Source of the DNA: Nonomuraea sp. MG754425
GTDB taxonomy: Bacteria > Actinomycetota > Actinomycetes > Streptosporangiales > Streptosporangiaceae
Length of the DNA: 55,703 bases
Reading direction: 5' to 3'
Assembly (NCBI RefSeq): GCF_021699195.1
Contig: NZ_SSXE01000042.1
Coordinates: 1-55,703 of the forward strand
Position numbers and translations under genes: made by a program. Below are positions 34,668 through 42,949 of the stretch, piece by piece. Every line of letters begins with the position of its first letter. Position 1 is the stretch's first letter. The notes under the pieces are model-generated. The model was not told the origin of the DNA. It searched no databases and worked only from the letters and a program-made list of their open reading frames with translations.

Positions 34668-36605
34668 GTGGTGGAAATCAACCTGCTCGGTCCGATGGAA
34701 GTGCTCAAGCATGGCGTCATACTGACGCCATCGGCCCCCAAACTGCGCACCGTGCTCAGTTTACTGGCGGTCCAGGCGAGCATTGTCGTTCGCACCGACA
34801 AGATCATCGAGGAGCTCTGGGAGGACAACCCGCCGGCGAGCGTCACCACCACGCTGCAGACCTACATCTACCAGTTACGCAAGCTGTTGCGTCTCGGCAC
34901 GCCGCCGCACATGGGGACCGCCGGTGACACACCCGCCGACGCCTCCCTGCGAACCTCCCCCTACGGTTACGCGCTGCTCCTCGACACGGACATGCTCGAC
35001 ACCATGCGCTTCGAGCGGCTGTCCGACCAGGGCAGGCGGGAGCTGGAGGCGGGCGACATCAACGCCGCCGCCGAGACCCTCTCCCACGCCCTGCGGCTCT
35101 GGCGCGGACCGGCGCTGGTCGACGTGGGCCACGGGCCCGTGCTGCGCGCGGAGAGCCTGCGGCTGGAAGAGATGTACAAGAACGCCCTGGAGCGACGAAT
35201 AGAGGCCGATCTGCATCTGGGCCGACATCATGAGCTGCTTGGCGAGCTCACCCGACTGGCCGCCGAGCAGCCCACTCACGAAGGTTTCCAGGCCAAGCTC
35301 ATGCTGGCGCTGCACCGCGCCGGCCGCCGCTCAGAGGCGCTCAAGATCTACCAGCGCACCCGCAGCGCCCTGGCCACCGAGCTCGGCCTCGACCCGTCCA
35401 ACGATCTGGAACAACTGCACCGCGCCGTGCTGGCCGCCGACGAGAGCCTCACGCTGCCGCGGCCCAGGACCCCGATGCGGCTCAGCCTCAGCCGCCCGCC
35501 GCGCCAGCTCCCTCCCGAGGGCACCGCGCTCGTGGGCCGGCAGCCGCAGGTCGGCACCCTGCTCGCGGCCCTGTCGGCGCGGCATCACCACGCGCCGCCG
35601 GTCGTCATCATCACCGGCCCGCCCGGCTCCGGGAAGTCGGCCCTGTGCGCGCAGGTCGGGCACCGGTCCAACGGCCCCTTTCCCGACGGGCAGCTCTACG
35701 CGCGCCTGATGGACACCCACGGCTGCCCGGCCGATCCGCGCGACGTCCTGGCCGAGTTCCTGCGCGCGCTCGACGTGCCTGAGGACCGCATCCCCGCCAC
35801 GCTGAGCGAGCGTTCCCGGCTCTTCCGCACCTGGACGGCCGACCGGCACGTGCTGGTGACGCTCGACGACGTGGTCCACACCGACCAGTTGCTCCCCCTC
35901 GTGCCCGCCAGCCCCGACTGCGGCGTCCTGGTGACCGCCCGCAGGCAGCTCTCGGCGCCCGAGGTGACGGCGATCGTCGAGGTGGGCCCGCTCAGCGCCG
36001 AGGAGGGGCTGCGCCTGCTGACCAACGTGCTCGGCAAGGCCCGCATCGCCCAGGACGAGGCCGCCGCCCGCGAGCTCGTCCGGCTGTGCGACGGGCTGCC
36101 CGCGGCGCTCCAGGCGGCGGCGGCGCGGTTGCAACTGCGCCCGCACTGGCCGCTCAGCAAGCTGGTCAGGGGCATCAGCGGGGAGAGCGCCGCGCCGGGC
36201 ACGCCCGGCCACCACGAGCTCACCCTGTACTCCAGCGTGGAGTTGAGCTACCGGCTCTGCTCGCCGGCCGTCCAGTCCGCCTTCCGCGTGCTCACCCGGC
36301 TCGACGCCGCGACGTTCACGCCGCGCCTGGCCGCGCGCCTGCTACGGCTGCCGGAACCCCAGGCCGAGGCGATGCTGGACGAGCTCGTCGAGCTCCAGCT
36401 CATGACGGCCGAGCCGGGCAGGGAGCCGGATCTGCTGCAGTACCGCTTCCTGCCCAGCGTGCGGACCGCCGGCCGCCGGTTGCCCCCCGATGAGGGGGAC
36501 GCCCTGCTGAACTCGGTCTACCAGGCCGTTCCCGCGCCGTGCGGCGCCATGGACGACGACCCCCTCAGCGAGCTGGGGGCCGGACGGGCACCGGTGTCCT
36601 ACTGA
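34668..36605 (+). CDS. SARP-family pathway activator with NB-ARC ATPase domain
   Basis: Pathway-specific transcription activator of 645 residues. Residues 1-95 form the OmpR-like winged helix (INLLGPMEVLKHG, TLQTYIYQLRKLLR). Residues 100-250 are the bacterial activator domain (LSHALRLWRGPALVD, LALHRAGRRSEALKIYQRTRSALATELGLDPS). A P-loop ATPase follows with Walker A GPPGSGKS at 317-324 and VLVTLDDV near 395. AfsR-like TPRs are absent. Leu32 and Leu70 are encoded by TTA, so translation should depend on the bldA tRNA. The start is one of several GTGs; the chosen one is 9 nt after AGGGG. It should bind the 11-bp-spaced TCGA heptamers found in the cluster promoters. Confidence 0.9.
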   Translation: MVEINLLGPMEVLKHGVILTPSAPKLRTVLSLLAVQASIVVRTDKIIEELWEDNPPASVTTTLQTYIYQLRKLLRLGTPPHMGTAGDTPADASLRTSPYGYALLLDTDMLDTMRFERLSDQGRRELEAGDINAAAETLSHALRLWRGPALVDVGHGPVLRAESLRLEEMYKNALERRIEADLHLGRHHELLGELTRLAAEQPTHEGFQAKLMLALHRAGRRSEALKIYQRTRSALATELGLDPSNDLEQLHRAVLAADESLTLPRPRTPMRLSLSRPPRQLPPEGTALVGRQPQVGTLLAALSARHHHAPPVVIITGPPGSGKSALCAQVGHRSNGPFPDGQLYARLMDTHGCPADPRDVLAEFLRALDVPEDRIPATLSERSRLFRTWTADRHVLVTLDDVVHTDQLLPLVPASPDCGVLVTARRQLSAPEVTAIVEVGPLSAEEGLRLLTNVLGKARIAQDEAAARELVRLCDGLPAALQAAAARLQLRPHWPLSKLVRGISGESAAPGTPGHHELTLYSSVELSYRLCSPAVQSAFRVLTRLDAATFTPRLAARLLRLPEPQAEAMLDELVELQLMTAEPGREPDLLQYRFLPSVRTAGRRLPPDEGDALLNSVYQAVPAPCGAMDDDPLSELGAGRAPVSY

Positions 36606-36624
36606 GAGAGCCGCCGGCTCTCTC
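36604..36624 (+). terminator. Terminator hairpin after the SARP gene
   Basis: GAGAGAGCCG and CGGCTCTCTC are perfect complements separated by one base (in practice a 9-bp stem with a 3-nt loop). It starts within the SARP stop codon. It is the terminator for the plus-strand regulator gene before the convergent carboxylase operon. Confidence 0.75.
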
Positions 36625-36642
36625 CGGTCGATCGCGGCAGTC

Positions 36643-36682
36643 GGGGTGCCGCCGGCAGCGTGGCGCGGCCGCGCGGCACCCC
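36643..36682 (-). terminator. Terminator hairpin after accC
   Basis: GGGGTGCCGC pairs with GCGGCACCCC over a 20-nt loop, 2 nt beyond the stop codon of the minus-strand biotin carboxylase gene. It probably ends the long transporter-CLF-carboxylase transcript. Confidence 0.65.
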
Positions 36683-36684
36683 GT

Positions 36685-38061
36685 TCAGCGAGAGATACCG
36701 GTGGAAAGCAGGGACGTGGTGTGCGTGCCCTCGCGGAAGACCGGATCGGCCAGCACGTCCCTGAGCAGTTCCTTGGTCGTGCGGATGCCGCGGCCCTCGA
36801 TGCGGAACTCGGCCAGCGCCCGCTCCATCCTGGCGATCGCCTGCTCGCGGTCCGGCCCCCAGGCGATCACCTTGGCCAGCAGCGAGTCGTAGTCCGGCGG
36901 CACCCGGTAGCCCGTGTAGGCGTGGGTGTCCACCCGCAGGAACGGGCCACCGGGCGGCGTGAACTCCGTCAGCTCCCCCGCGCAGGGCGCGAAGTCGCGG
37001 CTGGGGTCCTCGGCGTTGATCCGGCACTCCACCGCCACGCCGCGCGGGCTCACGTCCTCCTGGCCGAAGGACAGCGGCCAGCCCGCGGCGACGCAGAGCT
37101 GCTCGCGTACGAGGTCGATCCCGGTCACCGCCTCGGTCACCGGATGCTCCACCTGGATGCGCGAGTTCACCTCGATGAAGGCGAACTCCTCGCCGCTGAC
37201 CAGGAACTCGAACGTCCCCGCGCCGGTGAAGCCGGCCGCCTTCGCCCCGGCGACCGCCGCCTCGGCGAGCCGGTCGGCCAGCGCCGCCGACACGCCGGGT
37301 GCGGGGGTCTCCTCGATCAGCTTCTGGTGGCGCCGCTGCACCGAACAGTCACGGTTGCCCAGGGCCACGACCCTGCCGTGCTCGTCGGCGAGCACCTGGA
37401 CCTCGACGTGCTTGGCCCGCTCCCAGTACCGCTCCAGGTAGACCCGGCCGTCGCCGAACACCGCGCGCGCGGCCAGGCTGGTCGAGCGGAAGGTGGCGGC
37501 CAGGTCCTCCATGCGGCGCACCACGGACATGCCGCGCCCGCCGCCGCCGGCCGAAGCCTTGATGATCAGCGGGAAGCCGATCCGCTCGCCGGCCGCGAGC
37601 ACGTCGGCCGCGTTGCTCACCGGCTCGGGCGTGCCCGGCAGCACCGGCAGGCCGGCGTCCGCCATCATGCTCCTGGCCAGCGCCTTGTCGCCCAGGCTGG
37701 CCATGACCTCGGGCCGGGCGCCGACGAAGACGAGGCCGTTGGACGCGCAGATCTCCGCGAAGTCGGGGTCCTCGGACAGGAACCCGTACCCCGGGTGCAC
37801 CGCCTGCGCGCCGGTGCGCAGGGCGGCCTCGATGATCGCCGGTGGGTAGAGGTAGCTGCGTTTGGCCGGGCCGGGGCCGATCTGCGTCGCGACGTCCGCG
37901 GCCCGTACGGCGGCCGAGTCGCCGTCCACCGAAGAGTGGACGACGACTGTCCTGATCCCCATCTCCCGGCAGGTGCGCACGATCCGCAGCGCGATCTCGC
38001 CGCGGTTGGCGACCAGCACGGTGTCGAACGGCCGGGACGGCCGGGGCGTTTTCCTGGTCAT
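36685..38061 (-). CDS. accC: Acetyl-CoA carboxylase biotin carboxylase subunit
   Basis: ATP-grasp enzyme that carboxylates the biotin of BCCP, first half-reaction of malonyl-CoA synthesis. The 458 residues match E. coli-type AccC in length. N-terminal TVLVANRGEIALRIVRTCRE, ATP loop IKASAGGGGRGMSVV, and FIEVNSRIQVEHPVTE with catalytic residues are all present. The ATG overlaps the BCCP stop (ATGA). Actinobacteria usually house this step in an alpha subunit with fused BCCP; the separate E. coli-like set is the form often carried by aromatic polyketide clusters to raise malonyl-CoA supply. Confidence 0.93.
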   Translation of the reverse strand: MTRKTPRPSRPFDTVLVANRGEIALRIVRTCREMGIRTVVVHSSVDGDSAAVRAADVATQIGPGPAKRSYLYPPAIIEAALRTGAQAVHPGYGFLSEDPDFAEICASNGLVFVGARPEVMASLGDKALARSMMADAGLPVLPGTPEPVSNAADVLAAGERIGFPLIIKASAGGGGRGMSVVRRMEDLAATFRSTSLAARAVFGDGRVYLERYWERAKHVEVQVLADEHGRVVALGNRDCSVQRRHQKLIEETPAPGVSAALADRLAEAAVAGAKAAGFTGAGTFEFLVSGEEFAFIEVNSRIQVEHPVTEAVTGIDLVREQLCVAAGWPLSFGQEDVSPRGVAVECRINAEDPSRDFAPCAGELTEFTPPGGPFLRVDTHAYTGYRVPPDYDSLLAKVIAWGPDREQAIARMERALAEFRIEGRGIRTTKELLRDVLADPVFREGTHTTSLLSTGISR

Positions 38062-38546
38062 TCGTCCGCTCTCGGGTCGATGACGATCAGCGGCTGGTCG
38101 TACTCGACGCCCTCCGCGTCACTGACGAGGATCTTCTCCACCCGGCCGCCGACGTCGGCGACGACCGGGTTCATGAGCTTCATCGCCTCGACGATGGCGA
38201 CCTGCTGGTTCGCCTCGACGAAGTCGCCGACCTCCACGAACGGCTTGGCGCCCGGCTCGGCCTGCCGGTAGAACGTGCCCACCAGCTCGGCCCGCACCAG
38301 GTGACCCACCTCCTCGGGGGCCGGCTCCTCGGCGATGAGCACCTGCACCGTCTCGCCCGCCACCGGCGGCGGCGGCCATTCGACCTCGATGCTCGCACTG
38401 CCCAGCCGCACGCAGGCCCGGCTCGGCGGCCTCGGCGAGGCGTGGACGGCGTCGGCCAGGCCCCGGCACAGGATCGCCACCGCGTCCCGCACGCCGAGTT
38501 CGGCCAGCGCTCCGTCCCACGCGCTCGACTGCTGCGCGTCCGTCAT
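38058..38546 (-). CDS. accB: Acetyl-CoA carboxylase biotin carboxyl carrier protein
   Basis: A 162-residue BCCP. The C-terminal biotinyl domain contains EAMKLMN, with Lys123 the biotin attachment site, preceded by VGTFYRQAEPGAKPFVEVGDFVE including the thumb segment. The N-terminal 80 residues are variable, with a Pro-rich linker (WPPPPVAG). It is translationally coupled on both sides: its ATG overlaps the fused carboxyltransferase stop, and its stop overlaps the accC ATG. Biotin ligase is not encoded here. Confidence 0.93.
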   Translation of the reverse strand: MTDAQQSSAWDGALAELGVRDAVAILCRGLADAVHASPRPPSRACVRLGSASIEVEWPPPPVAGETVQVLIAEEPAPEEVGHLVRAELVGTFYRQAEPGAKPFVEVGDFVEANQQVAIVEAMKLMNPVVADVGGRVEKILVSDAEGVEYDQPLIVIDPRADE

Positions 38547-40210
38547 ATCGCGACCTCTTCCCTGTAGGTGCCGAACCAGCGCAGCCGCCGGCGGCGGGCC
38601 TCACGCAGCGCGGCGCCGTCCTGCTCGCGCAGTTCGCGCAGCGCGCTCACCACGGCGTCGCGCACCAGTTCGCTGGCCACGGCCGGGTCCCGGTGGGCGC
38701 CGCCCGCCGGCTCCGGCACCACCCCGTCCACGATGCCGTTCGACAGCAGCGTGCCCGCGTCCACTCCCAGCGCGGCGGCCGCCGCGGGAGCGGCCTCCCC
38801 GGTGCGCCACAGGATCGCCGCGCAGCCCTCGGGGCTGATCACGGAGAAGATGGCGTTCTCGCACAACAGCAGGCGGTCGGCCACGGCCAGGGCCAGCGCC
38901 CCGCCGCTGCCGCCCTCGCCGGTGATCACGCTGACCACGGGGACGTCGAGGGAGCCCATCACGCGCAGGCACTCGGCGATCGCGTGCGACTGGCCGCGCT
39001 GCTCGGCCTCCAGGCCGGGGTGGGCGCCCGGAGTGTCGATGAGCGTGACCACCGGCACCCGCAGCTTCGCGGCCAGCCGCATCAGCCGCACCGCCTTGCG
39101 GTAACCGGCGGGCGACGGCATGCCGAAGTCGCGCCGTACCAGCTCGGAGGTGGTGTGGCCCTTCTGGTGGCCGATCAGCATGACCGGCAGCCCCTCCAGG
39201 TCCGCCAGCCCGCCGACGACGGCCGGGCAGTCGGCGCCGGCCCGGTCGCCGCGCAGCTCGACGAAGTCCGAGCCCCAGGCGGCGACGTGGTCCAGCGCGG
39301 TCGGCCGGCCCAGGTCGCGGGCGAGGCCGACCACCTGCTCGGCCGGCCGCTCGGGCAGCAGCTCCGGGAAGCGGATCACCGGGTCCGTCACGGCCGGGTT
39401 CCAGTCCGGCTCCGGCGGCGAGCCCAGCGCGAGCAGCGACTCCAGCACCTGCGACAGCTCCCCGCGCGGCACGACCCCGTCGAGCAGGCCGTGGTCGAGC
39501 AGGAACTCCGAGGTCTGGAAACCCTCCGGCAACTGCTGCCGGATGGTCTGCTGGATGACCCGCGGCCCCGCGAAGCCCATCCGGGCGCCGGGCTCGGCGA
39601 GGATCACGTCGGAGAGCGTCGAGAAGGACGCGGCCACCCCGCCGTAGGTGGGGTCGGTCACCAGCGTGATGGTCAGCAGGCCCGCCTCGTCGAGGGCCGC
39701 CATCGCGTTGCTCGTCCTGGCCATCTGCAGCAGGGAGAAGGCGCCCTCCTGCATGCGGGCCCCGCCCGACGCGGTGACGACCAGCAGCGGCAGCCGGTGC
39801 TTGAGCGCCTCCTCGGCCGCGGTCACGATCGCCTCGCCCTCGGCGGCGCCCATGCTGCCGCCGAGGAAGCGGAAGTCCATGGCCGCCACCACCACGCCAC
39901 GGCCCCTGATGGTGCCGCGCGCCACGCGGACCGCGCAGTCCATGCCGGTCCGCGAGCGCGCCGTGTCCAGCCGGCCCGCGTACGGGATGAGGTCCTCGAA
40001 CTGGAGCGGGTCGTGCACCGACGCCGCGGGCTCGACCGTCACGCCGGAACTCGCGTCGAGCAGCCGCTCCAGCCGCTGCTCGGCGGTGAGCTGCGCGTGC
40101 CGGCCGCAGTCGGGGCACACCATCGACAGGCGATCGAACCGCTTGCGGTAGATCAGCATCCCGCAACCCGAGCAGGACAGCCAATCTGTCAGATCCATCG
40201 TGCTCTTCAT
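38543..40210 (-). CDS. Acetyl-CoA carboxylase carboxyltransferase, fused beta-alpha subunits (AccD-AccA)
   Basis: A 555-residue protein carrying out carboxyl transfer from biotin to acetyl-CoA. Residues 1-270 are AccD-like, with a four-Cys zinc ribbon (Cys13, 16, 32, 35 in CSGCG...CPDCG) and GGARMQEGAFSLLQMA. The C-terminal half is AccA-like (GHQKGHTTSELVRRDFGMPSPAGYRKA, TLIDTPGAHPG, ITGEGGSGGALALAVAD). In E. coli these are two genes. I chose the ATG behind GAAGGGAACC; a GTG 24 nt upstream is possible. It follows the AbM-1 gene by 38 nt and belongs to the long CLF operon. Confidence 0.9.
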   Translation of the reverse strand: MKSTMDLTDWLSCSGCGMLIYRKRFDRLSMVCPDCGRHAQLTAEQRLERLLDASSGVTVEPAASVHDPLQFEDLIPYAGRLDTARSRTGMDCAVRVARGTIRGRGVVVAAMDFRFLGGSMGAAEGEAIVTAAEEALKHRLPLLVVTASGGARMQEGAFSLLQMARTSNAMAALDEAGLLTITLVTDPTYGGVAASFSTLSDVILAEPGARMGFAGPRVIQQTIRQQLPEGFQTSEFLLDHGLLDGVVPRGELSQVLESLLALGSPPEPDWNPAVTDPVIRFPELLPERPAEQVVGLARDLGRPTALDHVAAWGSDFVELRGDRAGADCPAVVGGLADLEGLPVMLIGHQKGHTTSELVRRDFGMPSPAGYRKAVRLMRLAAKLRVPVVTLIDTPGAHPGLEAEQRGQSHAIAECLRVMGSLDVPVVSVITGEGGSGGALALAVADRLLLCENAIFSVISPEGCAAILWRTGEAAPAAAAALGVDAGTLLSNGIVDGVVPEPAGGAHRDPAVASELVRDAVVSALRELREQDGAALREARRRRLRWFGTYREEVAI

Positions 40211-40248
40211 GGTTCCCTTCGGAACGGATATCACGGCCGATCTCCCGG

Positions 40249-40554
40249 CTAGTAGGACGCTGTTACCTGGTAGACGGCGAACGGCCGGCCCCTGCTGCCG
40301 TCACGGAACGGGCGCAGGGGCTCCGTCTGCCACTTGTGCTCGGTCCCCTGCTCCCATTTCTGGAAGTCGTCCATGCTGCGCCACACGCTCACCACCACGA
40401 AGTCGTCGTGGTCGGTGACCGATCGCAGGAGCTCGTTGGCCAGCAGGCCGGGCACGCCGGCCAGCCGGTTGCTCGCCTCGTGGTAGGCCGCCTCGATGGC
40501 GGCGGCGTCGGGCGTGGCGTGGTAAAGCAGGACCCGCACGCCGGCGTCCGTCAT
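40249..40554 (-). CDS. Small antibiotic-biosynthesis monooxygenase (ABM fold) 1
   Basis: A 101-residue cofactor-free monooxygenase-like protein of the ActVA-ORF6/TcmH dimeric alpha-beta-barrel family. VRVLLYHATPDAAAIEAAYHEASNRLAGVPGLLANELLRSV leads to DDFVVVSVWRSMDDFQKWEQG, the typical W-x3-DF-xx-W pattern. The end is GRPFAVYQVTASY. Such enzymes oxidise anthrones or naphthacenones to quinones. It overlaps the second ABM gene (ATGA). Pentangular polyketide clusters often carry such pairs. Confidence 0.82.
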   Translation of the reverse strand: MTDAGVRVLLYHATPDAAAIEAAYHEASNRLAGVPGLLANELLRSVTDHDDFVVVSVWRSMDDFQKWEQGTEHKWQTEPLRPFRDGSRGRPFAVYQVTASY

Positions 40555-40916
40555 CGTGCGGCCTCCCACGCCTGGTGGGTGACGGTCTCGGCGGACGCGA
40601 GACCGGCCCCTTCCAGGTGGGCGACGATGTGCATCGTGCTCATGGTGCCGCCGGAGCGGTAGGGGTGGAGCTTCTGCCGGTGCTCCAGGTGCCGGTCGCT
40701 GGTCTCGAACTCGCGGAAGCGGGGCTCGTCCACCCAGTCGCTCATGATGAAGTAGATCCCCTCCTCCTCGCCGTCGCGGGCCAGCCACTGGCCGAGGTTG
40801 GCGGGGTGGGTGGTGACGGAGTCGCCGACCTCCAGCCACACCCGCTCGAACTCGCGCTCCATGCCCGGCTTGATCTGCATGCGGAGCATGACGCGGAACA
40901 CGGTGGTCGCGCTCAT
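40551..40916 (-). CDS. Small antibiotic-biosynthesis monooxygenase (ABM fold) 2
   Basis: A 121-residue ABM-fold protein: [31 protein letters not shown], then [42 protein letters not shown], the expected W/F-rich second half. A C-terminal tail of about 30 residues goes beyond the usual domain. It overlaps both SDR4 (ATGA) and the smaller ABM gene, so these three are translated in a coupled block. A quinone-forming or ring-hydroxylating role, probably together with ABM 1, is inferred from family and context. Confidence 0.82.
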   Translation of the reverse strand: MSATTVFRVMLRMQIKPGMEREFERVWLEVGDSVTTHPANLGQWLARDGEEEGIYFIMSDWVDEPRFREFETSDRHLEHRQKLHPYRSGGTMSTMHIVAHLEGAGLASAETVTHQAWEAAR

Positions 40917-41668
40917 GAGATCCCCCCGTCCACCCCGATGACGGAGCCGGTCACGTACCGCGACAGGTCGGAGGCCAGCCACATCACGGCGCCGGCGACC
41001 TCCTCGGGGGTGCCCAGGCGGCCCAGGCAGGTCTTGCCGGAGTAGCGCTCGATCATCAGCGCGCGCTGCTCCTCGGGCATGGCGTCCAGCGCCTCGGTGC
41101 TGATCACGCCGAGGGACAGCACGTTGAACCGGATGCCCTTGGAGCCGAACTCCCTGGCCAGGGTGCGCAGCAGGCCGTGCAGCGCGGCCTTGGTGGCGGT
41201 GTAGTGCGCGCGCGTCGGGATGCCGACCTCGATCGACTTCGAGCTGACGCCGATGACCGACGAGCCCTCGCCGAGCAGCGGCAGCGCGTTCTGGATGACC
41301 AGGTGCACGGCGGTGAGGTTGGTGTCGATGATGCGCTGCCACTCGGCCAGCTCGAGCTTCGGGTACGGCACGTGGCTGATCGCGGCGGCGTTGTTGACCA
41401 CCAGGTCCAGCCGGCCGTCGAACCGGTCGCCGCACTGTTCGAGCAGGCCGGAGATCTGCTGCGGGTCGGTCAGGTCGGCGCGCAGCACCGCGTGCCGGCC
41501 GCCGATCTGCTTCAGCTCGTGCTCCAGGGAGACGACGTTCTCGCCCTCCTGCCGGTAGTTGGTGATCACGTCCACGCCCGCCTTCGCGAGTTCGAGGACG
41601 ATGCCGCGGCCCACGCCGCGGGTGCCGCCGGTGACGAGCGCCCGCTTGCCTGTCAAGCCGAGATCCAT
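40913..41668 (-). CDS. Short-chain dehydrogenase/reductase 4 (FabG-like)
   Basis: A 251-residue classical SDR with [24 protein letters not shown], catalytic Ser in [15 protein letters not shown] and the ending [18 protein letters not shown]. It closely resembles SDR1 in this cluster (TGGTRG core, E-x4-ELK segment), so they are likely paralogues. It lies between CLF and the two ABM genes, as ketoreductases do in pentangular clusters, making it a candidate for the chain- or ring-level ketoreductase. The ATG has a modest site (AAAGGAACATC). Confidence 0.87.
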   Translation of the reverse strand: MDLGLTGKRALVTGGTRGVGRGIVLELAKAGVDVITNYRQEGENVVSLEHELKQIGGRHAVLRADLTDPQQISGLLEQCGDRFDGRLDLVVNNAAAISHVPYPKLELAEWQRIIDTNLTAVHLVIQNALPLLGEGSSVIGVSSKSIEVGIPTRAHYTATKAALHGLLRTLAREFGSKGIRFNVLSLGVISTEALDAMPEEQRALMIERYSGKTCLGRLGTPEEVAGAVMWLASDLSRYVTGSVIGVDGGIS

Positions 41669-41722
41669 GATGTTCCTTTCTTCACTTCACGGGAGCACAG
41701 AGTTCGGTTGCCGAAGTGGGGG

Positions 41723-42949
41723 TCACTTCTTCAGGACGAGCGCGGCGGTGAACCCGCCGTGCCCGCGGGCCAGCACCAGCGCGGTCCGCAGGGCGGCGTC
41801 GCGGGGCTGGCCGAGGACCAGGTCGATGTCGCAGCCCGGGGCGAGCCGGGCGGTGCCGACGGTCGCCGGGACGACGCCCTCGCGCAGCGCCAGCAGTGCC
41901 GTCGCGACGTCGAGCGCGGCGCCGCCGCCGTAGAGCCGGCCGGTCAGCGTCTTGGGCGCGGTGACCGGCACGCCGCCGGGCCCGAACACGGCGGTGATGG
42001 CCTGCGCCTCGGCGAGGTCCTCGTGCGGGATGCCGGAGGCGTCCGCGAAGACGACGTCCACCTCGGACGGGGCCGTGCCGGCGTCGGCCAGCGCGCGCTC
42101 GATCGTGCGGCGCAGCGCCGGCGGCCGGTCCGAGCCCGGAGCCGGGTCGAAGCCCGCCGCGTAGCCCGCGATCCGGCCGTAGACGGGGGCCCCGCGCTCG
42201 CGGGCGCTGTGCTCGCTCTCCACGATGAGCATGGAGCCGCCCTCACCGGGCAGGTAGCCGGCCGCCGCCTCGTCGAACGGCAGGTACGCCCGCTCGGGGT
42301 CGTCGACGGTCGACATCTTGCCGTTGGACAGTTGCGCGACCAGCCCGTACGGGCACAGCGAGGCGTCGGTGCCGCCGCTGACCACGACGCGGGAGCCGCG
42401 CCGGACGAGCCTGCGCGCCTGGCCGAGGGCGTCGAGGCCGCCGGCCTGCTCGCAGCAGATCACGCCGCACGGGCCGCGCATGCCGTGCCTGATCGACACC
42501 TGGCCGGTGGTGGCGGCGTAGAACCAGGCGATCGACTGGTAGGCGCCCACCCAGGACGAGCCGTTGAGGTAGAGGCGTTCCATCTCGTGCTGGCCGAACT
42601 CGGTGCCGCCCGACGAACTGGCGGTCACCACGGCCATCTCGAACTCGGGCAGTTCGGCGGGGACCACGCCGGCGTCCGCCAGCGCGGCCTCGGCCGCGAC
42701 CAGGCCCATGTGCGTCCAGTGGTCGGTCTGCGGGATCAGCCGGGAGGGGAGTTTCTCCCCCGCGACGAAGCCGGGCACCTGCCCGGCCAACTGGACCGGG
42801 TATCCGGACGCGTCGAACCTGGTGATCCGGCCGATGCCCGACTTGCCGGCCAGCGTGGCCTGCCAGTGCGTCTCGACTCCGATCCCGGTCGGCGCGACGA
42901 TTCCCAGGCCCGTCACCACCGGCATGCCCGTCATCTCGGCTCCGCTCAT
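41723..42949 (-). CDS. Type II PKS chain length factor (KS beta)
   Basis: The 408-residue partner of KS alpha that sets chain length. The thiolase fold is intact, but the active Cys is replaced by Gln168 in CCEQAGGLDALGQARRLV, the signature of a CLF. The start MPVVTGLGIVAPTGIGVETHW is typical. Its ATG overlaps the stop of the POT transporter gene (ATGA), so it is co-translated with a transporter rather than with KS alpha. How equal amounts of KS alpha and CLF are made from separate operons is an open point. Residues lining the polyketide tunnel could be compared with characterised CLFs to predict chain length. Confidence 0.95.
   Translation of the reverse strand: MSGAEMTGMPVVTGLGIVAPTGIGVETHWQATLAGKSGIGRITRFDASGYPVQLAGQVPGFVAGEKLPSRLIPQTDHWTHMGLVAAEAALADAGVVPAELPEFEMAVVTASSSGGTEFGQHEMERLYLNGSSWVGAYQSIAWFYAATTGQVSIRHGMRGPCGVICCEQAGGLDALGQARRLVRRGSRVVVSGGTDASLCPYGLVAQLSNGKMSTVDDPERAYLPFDEAAAGYLPGEGGSMLIVESEHSARERGAPVYGRIAGYAAGFDPAPGSDRPPALRRTIERALADAGTAPSEVDVVFADASGIPHEDLAEAQAITAVFGPGGVPVTAPKTLTGRLYGGGAALDVATALLALREGVVPATVGTARLAPGCDIDLVLGQPRDAALRTALVLARGHGGFTAALVLKK

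Noticed and set aside
40199..40248. Longer N-terminus for the fused carboxyltransferase from a GTG at 40234
   Set aside because: The ATG at 40210 has a good ribosome site and places the zinc ribbon at the usual distance from the start.
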